Assembly (NCBI RefSeq): GCF_900099775.1
Contig: NZ_FMTM01000011.1
Span: 1-64,000 of the forward strand
DNA from: Rhizobium mongolense subsp. loessense
GTDB taxonomy: Bacteria > Pseudomonadota > Alphaproteobacteria > Rhizobiales > Rhizobiaceae
Direction: 5' to 3'
Length of the DNA: 64,000 nucleotides
Shown: one piece after another, positions 25,420-34,921 of the stretch
Numbering within the stretch: position 1 is the stretch's first letter
Layout: the number at the start of each line of letters is the position of its first letter
Position numbers and translations under genes: made by a program
The notes under the pieces: model-generated
What the model saw: the letters and a program-made list of their open reading frames with translations, nothing else
Database searches by the model: none
Told to the model about the DNA's origin: nothing

Positions 25420-27806
25420 ACGAGTTCATAAGCAAGGCAAAGATGATGCAGGAAGCAATACGCCCCTATCTCGGTCAGCCGGGCACGGCTAAGCAGCCCG
25501 AGGCTGGCGATGAGCGGTTCATAGACGTCGACCGCCTGATGCAGATCGCCAGGCGTCAAGCAAAGCTCGTGGTCCTTTTTGCCGCCATTGGCCTGCTGCT
25601 CGGCGTTACCCGGCTGGTGTTTGCAACCTATTATTACACGGCAGGCACCAGTGTCCTCATCGATGACAATCTGAGCCGGTTTGCCGGGGACGTTTCACCG
25701 GCGCCTGCAAACATGGAATCTGACAAGAAGATCATGAGCCAGGTGGCGATCTTGAGGTCAAGCTCGCTTGCGGCAAAGGTGGTCGACAGGCAGCAGCTTT
25801 ACGAAAAGCGCGAATTCGTCAATCCTCCACTCTCGGTCACCCAGCAGATCAAGGGCCTTGCCAAGATGGCGATGGACGTGTTTGCCGGTATAGGCACGGA
25901 GATGGCAGATGCCGACAGCCTCGACGCACGCAAGGGCACTGCCGTGGCAGTTCTCATGGAAAATCTGAGGGTCGAGCAGCAACCCCAGAGCTTCGTGATC
26001 GACCTCTATTACACGTCGACAGACCCCACTTTGTCGGCGCAGATCGCTAACGCCTATGCCGAGGCCTATCTGTCAGACAAGCTCGATGCCAATTTCGACG
26101 CGTCGCAAAGGGCGACGGTCTGGTTGCGCGCTCGGCTGACCGATTTGAAGGATCAGTCGCAGGAAGCGGCCCTGAAGGTCGAACGCTACCGCACCGAAAA
26201 CGGCCTCACCGCGGCAAAAGGTGCCCTCTTGTCGGAAGAACAGCTCTCCGACATCAGCGGCCAGTACATCTTGGCACAGGCGGACAGCGCCAAGGCGCTT
26301 GCGCTTTACAACCAGTACAAAACGATCGTCGCCGCCGGCCAGCAGACTGCGGTCGACAATGCCGCAACCGTCTCCGAGCAGGAGGGCTCGACGGTCATTT
26401 CTACGCTCCGAGCGCGCTATCTCACGGTCACCAAGCGGGCCCAGGAGATCGAAGGCCGTTTCGGTACCGAACATCCGCAGGCCATCACGCTGCGTAGGGA
26501 GCAGGACGACATTGGGCGACAGATTTTTCTAGAGCTCAAGCAGATGACGGAAAGCTACCGCAATCAGTACGAGGTTGCAGTCTCGCGCGAGGCATCGCTG
26601 AAGGAGGGACTGTCGAGGATCACCGGCCAAACCTCGGCGGCGAATGAATCGCTCGTGCAATTGAAGGACTTGGAACGCAACGCTGAAGCCATTAGCGACC
26701 TCTACAAGACCTATCTGACGAAATATCAGGAAACGGCCCAGAACCAGTCGTTCCCGATATCAGAAGCGCGCGTCATCTCGCCTGCCTCGCCGCCGACCGA
26801 GGCATCCAGCCCCAAGCGCACCCTGACGCTTGGTGGCTCGCTGATACTCGGCGCGATCTTCGGTGTCGGACTTGGCCTGTGGCGCGAGATTAGGGAAGGC
26901 ACGTTCCGCCTTGGTGAGGAATTTACGACGCTCGGCCTGAAGTTCTTGGGTTACCTGCCGCCAATCCCGGGGGCCACGCGTCCCTCTCCCGATGACGAAA
27001 GGAAGCTGATCGCCAATCCCGATGTCGAAACCATGCGGTTTGCGGTCAAATCGGGCGGCACCAAGTTTACCGAGACCTTGCGGCATGCAAAGATCGTGAC
27101 CGACACGATGCTTGGCAGCCAGAACTGCAAGGTCATCGGCATCGTCTCAGTATTGCCAGGCGAAGGCAAGACGACGATCGCGGCAAATTTCGCGACGCTC
27201 GTGGCATCCAGCCCAGCCAAGGTGCTGATGATCGATGCTGATCTCAGACGCGGATCGCTGACGCAGGGTCTTGGCATCCGTTTTGAAACCGGCTGGACAG
27301 AGGCGCTGGCTGGACCAACGAGATGGCAAGACACTCTGGTTGTCGATCCGCAGACGGGTGCGAGCCTTCTCGCAACACCGCGCCAGGTAAAGGTCTTCAA
27401 CACGAGCGAGTTGATCTCAGGGCCTTCCATGGCAACTCTGTTGGAAGAAGCCCGCTCCATGTTCGACTATATAATCGTGGATCTTCCGCCAATCGGGCCG
27501 GTCTTTGATGCCAAAGCTTTTGAGCCGTTGGCCGATGGTTTCCTGCTCGTTTCGGAATGGGGGGCCACACCGCGGGCCCTTTTGAAGTCAACGCTTGAAC
27601 AAGAACCGGCGATCGCAGCGAAATTGCTGGGCGTTGTGCTCAACAAGGCCGATCAGGAGAAACTTTCTACCTATGGTGGGCTTGGCAGTTCCGAAAAGCT
27701 CTATTCCCGGTATGCGAGCTACTACCTCGAGCACGGCGAGCCGATCATGAAGGCGCGGGGCCGCCGACGGCGAAAGGCGCGCATCCACCCATCGAAGGAG
27801 CTCTAA
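25416..27806 (+). CDS. exoP: Polysaccharide co-polymerase/tyrosine autokinase ExoP (796 aa)
   Basis: Inner-membrane Wzz-BY-kinase controlling EPS polymerisation and export. Domains: Wzz with membrane segments near residues 50-70 and 468-488, a long periplasmic coiled coil between them, and a cytoplasmic kinase with Walker A PGEGKTTIA (about 580), Walker A' VLMIDADLRRGSL and Walker B IIVDLPPIGP. The C-terminus has several Tyr (LYSRYASYYLEH) as probable autophosphorylation sites, then a basic tail. It partners ExoF and ExoQ. It overlaps the exoO remnant by ATGA; exoN, expected between exoO and exoP in S. meliloti, is absent. Confidence 0.95.
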   Translation: MNEFISKAKMMQEAIRPYLGQPGTAKQPEAGDERFIDVDRLMQIARRQAKLVVLFAAIGLLLGVTRLVFATYYYTAGTSVLIDDNLSRFAGDVSPAPANMESDKKIMSQVAILRSSSLAAKVVDRQQLYEKREFVNPPLSVTQQIKGLAKMAMDVFAGIGTEMADADSLDARKGTAVAVLMENLRVEQQPQSFVIDLYYTSTDPTLSAQIANAYAEAYLSDKLDANFDASQRATVWLRARLTDLKDQSQEAALKVERYRTENGLTAAKGALLSEEQLSDISGQYILAQADSAKALALYNQYKTIVAAGQQTAVDNAATVSEQEGSTVISTLRARYLTVTKRAQEIEGRFGTEHPQAITLRREQDDIGRQIFLELKQMTESYRNQYEVAVSREASLKEGLSRITGQTSAANESLVQLKDLERNAEAISDLYKTYLTKYQETAQNQSFPISEARVISPASPPTEASSPKRTLTLGGSLILGAIFGVGLGLWREIREGTFRLGEEFTTLGLKFLGYLPPIPGATRPSPDDERKLIANPDVETMRFAVKSGGTKFTETLRHAKIVTDTMLGSQNCKVIGIVSVLPGEGKTTIAANFATLVASSPAKVLMIDADLRRGSLTQGLGIRFETGWTEALAGPTRWQDTLVVDPQTGASLLATPRQVKVFNTSELISGPSMATLLEEARSMFDYIIVDLPPIGPVFDAKAFEPLADGFLLVSEWGATPRALLKSTLEQEPAIAAKLLGVVLNKADQEKLSTYGGLGSSEKLYSRYASYYLEHGEPIMKARGRRRRKARIHPSKEL

Positions 27807-27912
27807 CGAGACGCGCAAGAAGCAACTGATCCAATCCAACGTTGGTGTGAAGCAACCCCTGGTTTGCGCCATGCCCATTTTAAAGACAGTCACCAGTTCC
27901 GGAGCGTTTGAA

Positions 27913-29025
27913 ATGAAGATCTTGATCACAGGAAATATGGGCTATGTCGGGCCTGCTGTCGTCTCTCACCTACGCCGTGAGATACCTGATTGCTTACTTG
28001 TTGGCGTCGATACTGGCCTTTTCGCGCATTGCCTCACCCAAGCAAACTTGCCCGAGCGTTTGCTTAATAGTCAGGTCTTTGCCGATGTTCGCGACCTGCC
28101 CGCCGAGTTATTTGAGGGCGTCGATACTGTCGTGCATCTGGCAGCCGTTTCCAACGACCCGATGGGCGGCCGCTTTGAGGCGGTGACCGACGAGATTAAC
28201 CACCGCGCTACACTGAGAACAGCCGAACTCGCCGCCAGGATGGGCGTCAGAAGCTTTGTTTTTGCCTCCAGCTGCTCCATGTATGGATTTGCCGAGGGTG
28301 GCGCGCGCACCGAAGCAGACGAGCTTAATCCTCTGACCGCCTATTCACGTTCGAAGGTTGCGGCCGAGACCGGGCTTGGCGCGATCGCCCGCAACAGCCA
28401 GATGACGGTCACCGCGCTGCGCTTCGCGACTGCCTGCGGCTTTTCCGGGCGCACGCGACTGGATCTCGTCCTAAACGATTTTGTTGCCTCGGCGCTGAGG
28501 ACCGGACGGGTTTCGGTCCTCTCTGATGGCACGCCCTGGCGGCCGCTCATTCATGTCAACGACATGGCAAGGGCAATCGAATGGGCGCTGCTCAGGCAGG
28601 ATGGCGGGAATTTTCTCGCCGTCAATGTCGGTTCCGAGGACTGGAACTATCAGGTCCGCGAGCTCGCGGAGGCCGTCGCCGCCTCGGTTCCGGGGACGGC
28701 CGTCGAAATCAACAAGGACGCTCCACCAGACCGACGTTCTTATCGGGTTAATTTCGATCTCTACCGGACCCTGGCCCCGGCCCATCAGCCAGAAGTGACG
28801 CTTGCAGGCGCCATTGACGATCTGAAAACCGGCCTTGATGCGGCGGGTTTGAAGCATCCCGATTACCGCTCTGCGCAACTCGTGCGATTGAACGTGCTTA
28901 CCCAAGCGATCGACGGCGGCAGCCTTGGTACCGATCTGCGCTACACGGCCGATCCGTCCGACCGTACTTTTATCCCTAGTTTCAAGAACCCGGATCATCG
29001 GACGCGCCAAGCCATGCCTGGCTGA
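27913..29025 (+). CDS. NAD-dependent epimerase/dehydratase (370 aa)
   Basis: Extended SDR acting on a nucleotide sugar. Cofactor loop GNMGYVGPAV (about residues 7-16), VVHLAAVSNDPMGG, catalytic Ser/Tyr/Lys in SSCSMYG and YSRSKVAAE, and RFATACGFSGRTRLDLVLND are all visible. It is typical of the UDP/CDP-hexose epimerase-dehydratase group but clearly not a canonical GalE or RfbG. ATG 27913 has GGAG about 10 bases upstream; an earlier in-frame start at 27847 has none. It lies 70 bases before rfbF, so a CDP-sugar substrate is a reasonable inference. Confidence 0.88.
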   Translation: MKILITGNMGYVGPAVVSHLRREIPDCLLVGVDTGLFAHCLTQANLPERLLNSQVFADVRDLPAELFEGVDTVVHLAAVSNDPMGGRFEAVTDEINHRATLRTAELAARMGVRSFVFASSCSMYGFAEGGARTEADELNPLTAYSRSKVAAETGLGAIARNSQMTVTALRFATACGFSGRTRLDLVLNDFVASALRTGRVSVLSDGTPWRPLIHVNDMARAIEWALLRQDGGNFLAVNVGSEDWNYQVRELAEAVAASVPGTAVEINKDAPPDRRSYRVNFDLYRTLAPAHQPEVTLAGAIDDLKTGLDAAGLKHPDYRSAQLVRLNVLTQAIDGGSLGTDLRYTADPSDRTFIPSFKNPDHRTRQAMPG

Positions 29026-29095
29026 ACCGATCAGGTGACACAGTGACTTTAAAGCCGCGTAAGGCGGGCAACGCTTCAAAGGACGAGAGGACGCA

Positions 29096-29884
29096 ATGAA
29101 AGTTGTCATTTTTGCAGGAGGCTACGGGAGCCGTCTTTCGGAGGAGACTACGCTTCGGCCAAAGCCTATGGTCGAGATCGGCGGGCGACCGATCATCTGG
29201 CATATTATGAAGATCTATTCGCACTACGGCTTCAACGACTTCGTTGTGCTTGCCGGTTATAAAGCGGATTACATCAAGGACTACTTCATCAACTATGCGA
29301 TGATTAACAGTGACTTCACAGTCGACCTAGCGACAGGCGAGTTCAAGTGGCTCCGCCGCGCGCTGGAGCCGTGGAAGATCACCGTGCTCGATACCGGGCT
29401 GAACACGATGACTGGCGGACGATTGAGGCGCGCCCGCGACGTCATTGGCGATAGGCGGTTCCTTCTGACCTATGGCGACGGCGTCTCCGATACCGATATC
29501 GCCGCGACCATTGAGCTTCATGAGCGGGACGGAAACTGGATCACGCTGACCGCCGTCAGCCAGCCGGGCCGCTATGGCGCGCTTGGCCTGTCGGACGACG
29601 GAACTCGTGTCCATGCCTTCCGCGAAAAACGCATTGGCGATGGTGGTCTGATCAACGGTGGCTTCTTTGTCTGCGAGCCTGAGGTCTTCGACCTCATCGA
29701 AGGTGATGACACCGTCTGGGAAGAGGGGCCGATGGAAAGTGCGCTTCACATGGGCAAGGTTGGCTCGCACTGGCACCAGGGCTTCTGGCAAAGCATGGAT
29801 TCGCTGCGAGACAAGATGGTGCTCGAAAAGGCCTGGGAGAGCGGCAATGCGCCATGGAAGCTCTGGGACCCGACACCGGGGTGA
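29096..29884 (+). CDS. rfbF: Glucose-1-phosphate cytidylyltransferase (262 aa)
   Basis: Forms CDP-glucose from CTP and glucose-1-phosphate. The nucleotide-binding loop FAGGYGSRLSEETTLRPKPM (residues 6-25), IGGRPIIWHIMKIYSHYGFN, LTYGDGVSD with the metal-binding Asp, INGGFFVCEP and GFWQSMDSLRDKMVLEKAWE are diagnostic for RfbF rather than for RmlA/GalU relatives. Length is normal. CDP-glucose usually goes to RfbG (4,6-dehydratase), which is not in the window. With the adjacent epimerase and the remote C-methyltransferase this points to a CDP-sugar branch grafted into the exo cluster. Confidence 0.95.
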   Translation: MKVVIFAGGYGSRLSEETTLRPKPMVEIGGRPIIWHIMKIYSHYGFNDFVVLAGYKADYIKDYFINYAMINSDFTVDLATGEFKWLRRALEPWKITVLDTGLNTMTGGRLRRARDVIGDRRFLLTYGDGVSDTDIAATIELHERDGNWITLTAVSQPGRYGALGLSDDGTRVHAFREKRIGDGGLINGGFFVCEPEVFDLIEGDDTVWEEGPMESALHMGKVGSHWHQGFWQSMDSLRDKMVLEKAWESGNAPWKLWDPTPG

Positions 29885-30112
29885 ACCGAACCGCTGACAA
29901 GCGAAACGTCGCCTCTGCGATTTGGCCACCCGAACAAAATTGAATAATACCGTCTGCGCAATGGAATATTGCCTGCGAACTGCGCGAACTACAGTTCCAA
30001 TCTGTATCACTATGTTACATTAAGTATATTTCGATTATAGTTGATCTTTTTCTATTGCCTTTTTGAAGGCTTTAGTTACTAATTTCTTAACATACTGCTT
30101 TCGGGGAGCTTC
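29885..30112. promoter_or_regulatory. Promoter region of exoY
   Basis: About 230 bases, strongly AT-rich from 30000 to 30095, between rfbF and exoY. GGGGAG lies 7 bases before the exoY ATG. The AT-rich stretch is the likely site of regulation of the EPS start enzyme; I cannot assign a factor. Confidence 0.5.
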
Positions 30113-30799
30113 ATGATGAAGCATGATGTCGAATTGGCCGATGCCTCTATTTTCTCGCACTACACCCAGTGGCGGCCAATGAGGCCCTTAGGCGGGTTGC
30201 GCAAGAGGGTGTTCGACGTTGTCGGCGCCCTCGTTCTGCTCGTCCTGTTTTCCCCGCTCTTCTTGCTGATCGCAATCGCCGTAAAGCTTGATGATCGCGG
30301 CCCCGTTCTTTTCGGTCATCAGCGTGTTGGCCACAACGGAAGGCCATTCCGTTGCCTGAAATTCCGAACCATGGTTACCGAGAGCGATGCACGGCTTGCT
30401 GCCTATCTCGCCGAAAATCCCGCCGCCCTTGCTGAATGGGCAACGACCCGCAAGCTGCGTCACGACATCAGGGTAACTACCACCGGAAAGGTGCTGCGAA
30501 AACTCAGTCTCGACGAGTTGCCACAACTGCTCAATGTCTTGCGCGGCGATATGAGCCTTGTTGGCCCGCGTCCAATCATGGGCGAAGAAATGGCCCGTTA
30601 CGGTGATTGCGGAAGCCACTATCTCCGCTCGCGCCCAGGTCTCACCGGCAAGTGGCAGGTGAGCGGGCGAAGCGACACGACCTACGAAGAGCGCGTTCAG
30701 CTCGACAGCCAGTATGTTGAGCACTGGTCCTTCGTCGGCGACGTCTGGATCATTCTGAAGACCGTGCCGGTTGTCCTGTTTGCGCGGGGTGCCCACTAG
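30113..30799 (+). CDS. exoY: Undecaprenyl-phosphate sugar-1-phosphate transferase ExoY (228 aa)
   Basis: Initiating phosphoglycosyltransferase that loads (in succinoglycan) galactose-1-phosphate onto undecaprenyl phosphate at the inner membrane. One re-entrant hydrophobic helix (KRVFDVVGALVLLVLFSPLF, about 31-50), then KFRTMVTES, the catalytic Asp-Glu pair in SLDELPQLLNVLRGDMSLVG, VGPRPIM, and RPGLTGKWQVSGR. All catalytic motifs of the monotopic PGT family are intact, in contrast to the second copy at 38807-39481. It heads the exoY-exoF-exoQ unit. Confidence 0.96.
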   Translation: MMKHDVELADASIFSHYTQWRPMRPLGGLRKRVFDVVGALVLLVLFSPLFLLIAIAVKLDDRGPVLFGHQRVGHNGRPFRCLKFRTMVTESDARLAAYLAENPAALAEWATTRKLRHDIRVTTTGKVLRKLSLDELPQLLNVLRGDMSLVGPRPIMGEEMARYGDCGSHYLRSRPGLTGKWQVSGRSDTTYEERVQLDSQYVEHWSFVGDVWIILKTVPVVLFARGAH

Positions 30800-30838
30800 C
30801 ACGCCGACGCCTTTGCCAGGCAAAGATAAGGAAGAACC

Positions 30839-32128
30839 ATGAGGTTAGTTCGTCAGCATTCTCCTGTCGCGCGTAACGCCATTTACGCGCTGGCGCGGCT
30901 GTGTCTTGCAACGCTTGCCGCAGTCGTCTGTCTTGTTCAAGCGGCGTTGCTCTCGGCTGCGCACGCTGATCCCTACAAGCTAGGAATCATGGACAAGCTG
31001 TCTGTCCGCGTGGTCGAATGGCAGACTGCCGAAGGCCAGTTTCGCGAGTGGCCGGGTATTACAGGCGAATACATCGTCGGTCCGAACGGCGAGCTGGCTT
31101 TGCCGTTTGCCGGTGAACTGAAAGCTGCCGGCCAGTCGACCTCGGAGGTGGCGCGCGAGATCGCACGCAGCCTCCAGCAGCGCTTCGGGCTTCCCGATCC
31201 GCCGGAAGCTTCGGTTGAGATTCTTGAATTCCGGCCGATTTTCGTAGCTGGCGAAGTTCATACGCCCGGCAAATATCCCTACGATCCGGAGATGACGGTC
31301 CTGAAGGCGATTAGTCTTGCCGGCGGCATGCGTCGCGGACTGGACGAAGGCCAGCGCTTCGAACGCGACTTCATCAACGCCAGGGGCAGTCACGAGGTAC
31401 TCGTTGCCGAGCGCGCCCGTCTGATGGCGAAGAAGGCGCGACTTGCCTCCGAGGAGGCCGGCGAGGAGAAGATTGTGATCCCCGAAGACCTTGCCACCAT
31501 CCCGCAATCGCGAACGCTGATCGAGGATGAAATGGCAATCATGGAAACGAACCGCAATGCGTTCGACCTTCGCCTCAAAGGGCTTGATGAGCTGCAAACC
31601 CTCTACAGCAACGAAATCACCTCACTCAGCAAGAAGGTCGACAACCAGACCCGGCAAGTGGACCTTTACAAGAGGGAACTTGAAAAGACCGCCAAGCTCG
31701 TCGATCAGGGTCTGGCAGTCAGCTCCCGGGCGCTGGGCCTTGAGACGACGCTTGCCGAGACCCAGAGCAACCTGCTTGACCTCGACGCTGCCACGCTGCG
31801 CGCCAAGCAGGAGATGAACAAGGCTGCACTCGACACGATCGACCTGAAGAACGAGCGCAAATCGAAGATTGCGCTCGATATGCAGCAAACCAAGTCGCAG
31901 CTGGACGAAAATGCGCTGCAGCTTCAGATGTACCGGCAACTGATGGCTGAGGCGCTGGTGAATGCGCCAATGGCCTCGCAATTGGCCGGAAGCGACGCTG
32001 CAAGGCTCATCAGCTATTCGATCGTGCGAACGGTCGCAAGCAAGATCCAGGAGATTCCAGCGACCGAAACGACGCCCGTGCAGCCGGGAGATTTGGTCAA
32101 GGTCAGTGTCACCGACGAAAAATCATAG
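30839..32128 (+). CDS. exoF: Polysaccharide export protein ExoF (429 aa)
   Basis: Periplasmic/outer-membrane OPX-type export protein. A signal peptide (LARLCLATLAAVVCLVQAAL, cleavage probably after AHA near residue 43) is followed by the poly-export domain (YKLGIMDKLSVRVVEW, GEYIVGPNGELALPFAGELK) and a SLBB domain (FVAGEVHTPGKYPYDPEMTV). A long coiled coil occupies about 230-380. No lipobox cysteine is evident at the cleavage site, as in ExoF and unlike Wza. It works with ExoP and ExoQ; order exoY-F-Q matches S. meliloti. Confidence 0.94.
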   Translation: MRLVRQHSPVARNAIYALARLCLATLAAVVCLVQAALLSAAHADPYKLGIMDKLSVRVVEWQTAEGQFREWPGITGEYIVGPNGELALPFAGELKAAGQSTSEVAREIARSLQQRFGLPDPPEASVEILEFRPIFVAGEVHTPGKYPYDPEMTVLKAISLAGGMRRGLDEGQRFERDFINARGSHEVLVAERARLMAKKARLASEEAGEEKIVIPEDLATIPQSRTLIEDEMAIMETNRNAFDLRLKGLDELQTLYSNEITSLSKKVDNQTRQVDLYKRELEKTAKLVDQGLAVSSRALGLETTLAETQSNLLDLDAATLRAKQEMNKAALDTIDLKNERKSKIALDMQQTKSQLDENALQLQMYRQLMAEALVNAPMASQLAGSDAARLISYSIVRTVASKIQEIPATETTPVQPGDLVKVSVTDEKS

Positions 32129-32150
32129 GACTTGGGGTCGGCAGATCAGC

Positions 32151-33449
32151 ATGCGTATCAGTATCAACGCCTTCTTATCGCCTGGATTAAACGCCCCCTT
32201 TGCGATCTTCGCTATGGTCGCGACGATGTTTTTGATCGCCTATGCGCAGCTGTTTGGCTCTGTCTTCATTTTGTTGTTCTATCTCGTGTGGCTGCCTCTT
32301 CTTGCCATGGACCCGCGCGCAGTCATCGGCGATCCACGGCCTCTCTATTGGATTTTTGCCTTTTCCATCTTTGCATGTCTGTCCTTTTTCTGGTCTGCGG
32401 TTCCCGGGCTCAGCCTGCGCGGCGGGCTGCAATACCTTTCAACGATTGTCTGCGCCTTGATTGCCGCACGGGTCGTGCCTGTAAAGGCGATGATTTTGGG
32501 CATGAGCCTCGGCGCATCGCTGGTACTGCTCTACTCACTGATATTTGGACACTTCAGCTACGACCCTCTTGATGGCGTCTACAGCTTCATCGGCGCCTTC
32601 GGGTCGAAGAACCAACTCGGCATGTTTGCCGCGCTCGGCGTCTTTGCCTCCTTCTCGCTGGTTTTCATTCTGCGCGTGCAGATGATGTGGCGCATCCTGG
32701 CCCTGATCTCAGGCGTCTTCGGCGCCTTTTCGCTGCACGCCGCCCAGTCGGCGACCTCCACGATCACGATCGCCGCAACGATTGCCGTAACGGTCGCTTC
32801 GGTTTTTCTGAAGCGGTTCTCACCGCGGCACCGGACGGTCCTCTTCCTGTCGATCGTTCCGGCAGCAGCCGTCGGAATGCTGATTGCATTGAGTACCGGG
32901 CTGTTCGGCGCGATCCTCGGCGTCTTTGGCAAGGATGCGACGTTGACAGGGCGGACATATCTTTGGCAGCGCGGTCTCGAAATCGCCCACGAACAACCTG
33001 TCTTCGGCCTCGGTTTTCAGGGTTTCTGGGTCCAGGGTTTTTCTCAACCGGAGGTCTTGTGGCAGCAGTTCTATATTGCGTCGCGTGCAGGATTTCACTT
33101 TCATAATACCTACATCGAGGCCGCGGTCGAACTTGGCTATATCGGACTGATCTTGCTCAGCGCCGTTATTCTTGGCCTCTTCGCTGGATACCTCAGACGC
33201 CTCCTGTCGTCAGGCGCGCGAAACGAGGATGTGGTCCTCTTCGGTCTCGTCATGCTGTTCATCGGTCGCTCCTTTTTCGAGGTCGATTTTCTCAATCAAT
33301 ACACGATCGGATCCTTCCTCATCTATTACTGCGCCGGCGCGCTCGCGAAACCGGTCGCGGGAACCGCAGGCAATGCCTCAGTGCGGTTCTATCCTCAGTA
33401 CGCTGGCAGTGAAGGTTTTCATGTGCCGCGCCGTGGCGGTTACGGGTGA
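32151..33449 (+). CDS. exoQ: EPS polymerase ExoQ, O-antigen ligase/Wzy family (432 aa)
   Basis: Multi-spanning inner-membrane polymerase that joins repeat units in the periplasm. About ten or more hydrophobic segments run through the protein. The Wzy_C region carries SKNQLGMFAALGVFASFSLV, KDATLTGRTYLWQRGLEIAH and HFHNTYIEAAVELGYIGL, family hallmarks containing the conserved Arg and His. ATG 32151 starts 22 bases after exoF and removes an arginine-rich out-of-frame-like extension. The last ~30 residues are hydrophilic. Confidence 0.93.
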   Translation: MRISINAFLSPGLNAPFAIFAMVATMFLIAYAQLFGSVFILLFYLVWLPLLAMDPRAVIGDPRPLYWIFAFSIFACLSFFWSAVPGLSLRGGLQYLSTIVCALIAARVVPVKAMILGMSLGASLVLLYSLIFGHFSYDPLDGVYSFIGAFGSKNQLGMFAALGVFASFSLVFILRVQMMWRILALISGVFGAFSLHAAQSATSTITIAATIAVTVASVFLKRFSPRHRTVLFLSIVPAAAVGMLIALSTGLFGAILGVFGKDATLTGRTYLWQRGLEIAHEQPVFGLGFQGFWVQGFSQPEVLWQQFYIASRAGFHFHNTYIEAAVELGYIGLILLSAVILGLFAGYLRRLLSSGARNEDVVLFGLVMLFIGRSFFEVDFLNQYTIGSFLIYYCAGALAKPVAGTAGNASVRFYPQYAGSEGFHVPRRGGYG

Positions 33450-33901
33450 CTGTTGATTATGTCCGCTGTCAAGAAGGATGAGGAGACAGATGCAAGGCGT
33501 TGATCCTAGTAAATTTTCTTTGCTCTTCCGCTGCGCGGCATAGCTACGGTTCTCGTCAGGCTCCCGCATCTCCACGCATCTGAGCGATGAACCCAATTTG
33601 TCCCGAGTGCTCAGCCTGATGTACGACCGTCCGCTAAGGGAAACGTTGACGCCGCATTTTTTAGGTTCCGGCCGCCTGCCCAAGGTCGGCAAAGGGCTGA
33701 TGCCGAACCCTCGTCAGAAAAGCCTCAAGTAGCTTCTGCACAGGAATGTAGCCAAGATCTTTGATAGTCAGCTATACAGAGGATCAACAGTATCTCAATA
33801 ATAAATTTGATTCTACGCCAAGCCATTCTTGACTCGCATCACCTGAACTATAACATAGCTTTAGTTCTTCTTTGGATTTCTTTCGCGTGGTGGAATGTAC
33901 A
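33450..33901. other. Intergenic region after exoQ
   Basis: About 450 bases. Bases 33590-33730 give Arg/Ser-rich reads in several frames and may be an old remnant, unidentified. From 33770 to 33870 the DNA is AT-rich and likely carries a promoter for the glycosyltransferase/flippase genes that follow. Confidence 0.4.
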
Positions 33902-34864
33902 ATGTCTTTGCCACTTGTCGCTGTTGTGACCCCGACGTATAATGGCGGACGGTTCTTGGCTGAAACGATGGAATCCGTCCAGCAGCAAGATTGGCCAAAT
34001 CTTGTTCACATCGTGCTCGACAACAATAGCAGCGACAATACCGAAGAGATCGTCTCCGCCTATTTGAACAAGCGCATCCCTGTCCTTCGCTTTCGCAATG
34101 AAAAGACGCTGGATCAGCGTGAAAACTGGACAAAAGCTTATCGCCTGATACCCCGGGACGCAGTCTATGTGCGCTATCTCTGCGACGACGACACGATCAG
34201 CCCGACGTCGATCTCCAAGATGGCGACACTCGGCGAGACCTTTCCCAATGTCGGGGTCATAGGCAGCCTGCATGACTGTGCGGGTGCTGTTCAAGATTTC
34301 TTCTGGCCACCCGGCAAGCCGGTTTTTCCCGGCAAGGAAGCCATGCGTATGGCGCTGCTGCGCCAGGGCATTTTAATGCCGGTCCAGATGATGTGGCGCC
34401 GGCGCACGACTGACGCGCTCGAACCGCTTTTTGCCAACGCCATGGACGGCAGCTGGGACCTCGATACGGTCTTCCGGATGCTGGCGATCAGCGATTTCGG
34501 TTTCGTGCATGAGGCGCTTGGCTTTACCCGTGTACACGACAACACGGTCACTGCCTTACATTATGCCGGCAAAACTCGCGCCTGGACGCGCGATGGCCTT
34601 GATCTCATCATGCGCCACGGCCCCGTCGCCTTCGGGACCGACTACCGCCGCCAGCTTCTCGCGTTTCGCCGCTATTATGTGCGCCGCATTCTGACCTGGT
34701 GGCGCGAAGATCGCGGTCGCGAGCATCTGCAACCCCATTTTGATGCCCTGGCAAGGGCCGGCTTTGGTGTCAACGGCATGCTTGTCGTCGATGCCGTGCT
34801 GGATTGGATTTACGTCAAGCTTGGCATGCGCCGCGCCTGGACCGGATATCCGGGCTGGCAATAG
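33902..34864 (+). CDS. Family 2 glycosyltransferase (320 aa)
   Basis: GT-A transferase with VAVVTPTYNGGRFLAETMES, IVLDNNSSDNTEEIVSAYL and the metal-binding CDDDT (about residues 95-99). Later conserved-looking parts include SWDLDTVFRMLAISDFGFV. There is no strong membrane segment. It probably adds one residue to the EPS side chain, the job of ExoU/ExoW in succinoglycan, but I cannot assign it to either. ATG 33902 has only a weak ribosome site. Confidence 0.85.
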   Translation: MSLPLVAVVTPTYNGGRFLAETMESVQQQDWPNLVHIVLDNNSSDNTEEIVSAYLNKRIPVLRFRNEKTLDQRENWTKAYRLIPRDAVYVRYLCDDDTISPTSISKMATLGETFPNVGVIGSLHDCAGAVQDFFWPPGKPVFPGKEAMRMALLRQGILMPVQMMWRRRTTDALEPLFANAMDGSWDLDTVFRMLAISDFGFVHEALGFTRVHDNTVTALHYAGKTRAWTRDGLDLIMRHGPVAFGTDYRRQLLAFRRYYVRRILTWWREDRGREHLQPHFDALARAGFGVNGMLVVDAVLDWIYVKLGMRRAWTGYPGWQ

Positions 34865-34921
34865 GCGGCAAACGTTTCGATGAAATGAGACAGGAGCATG
34901 AGGCTCCTGCTTGGAGGGGTA

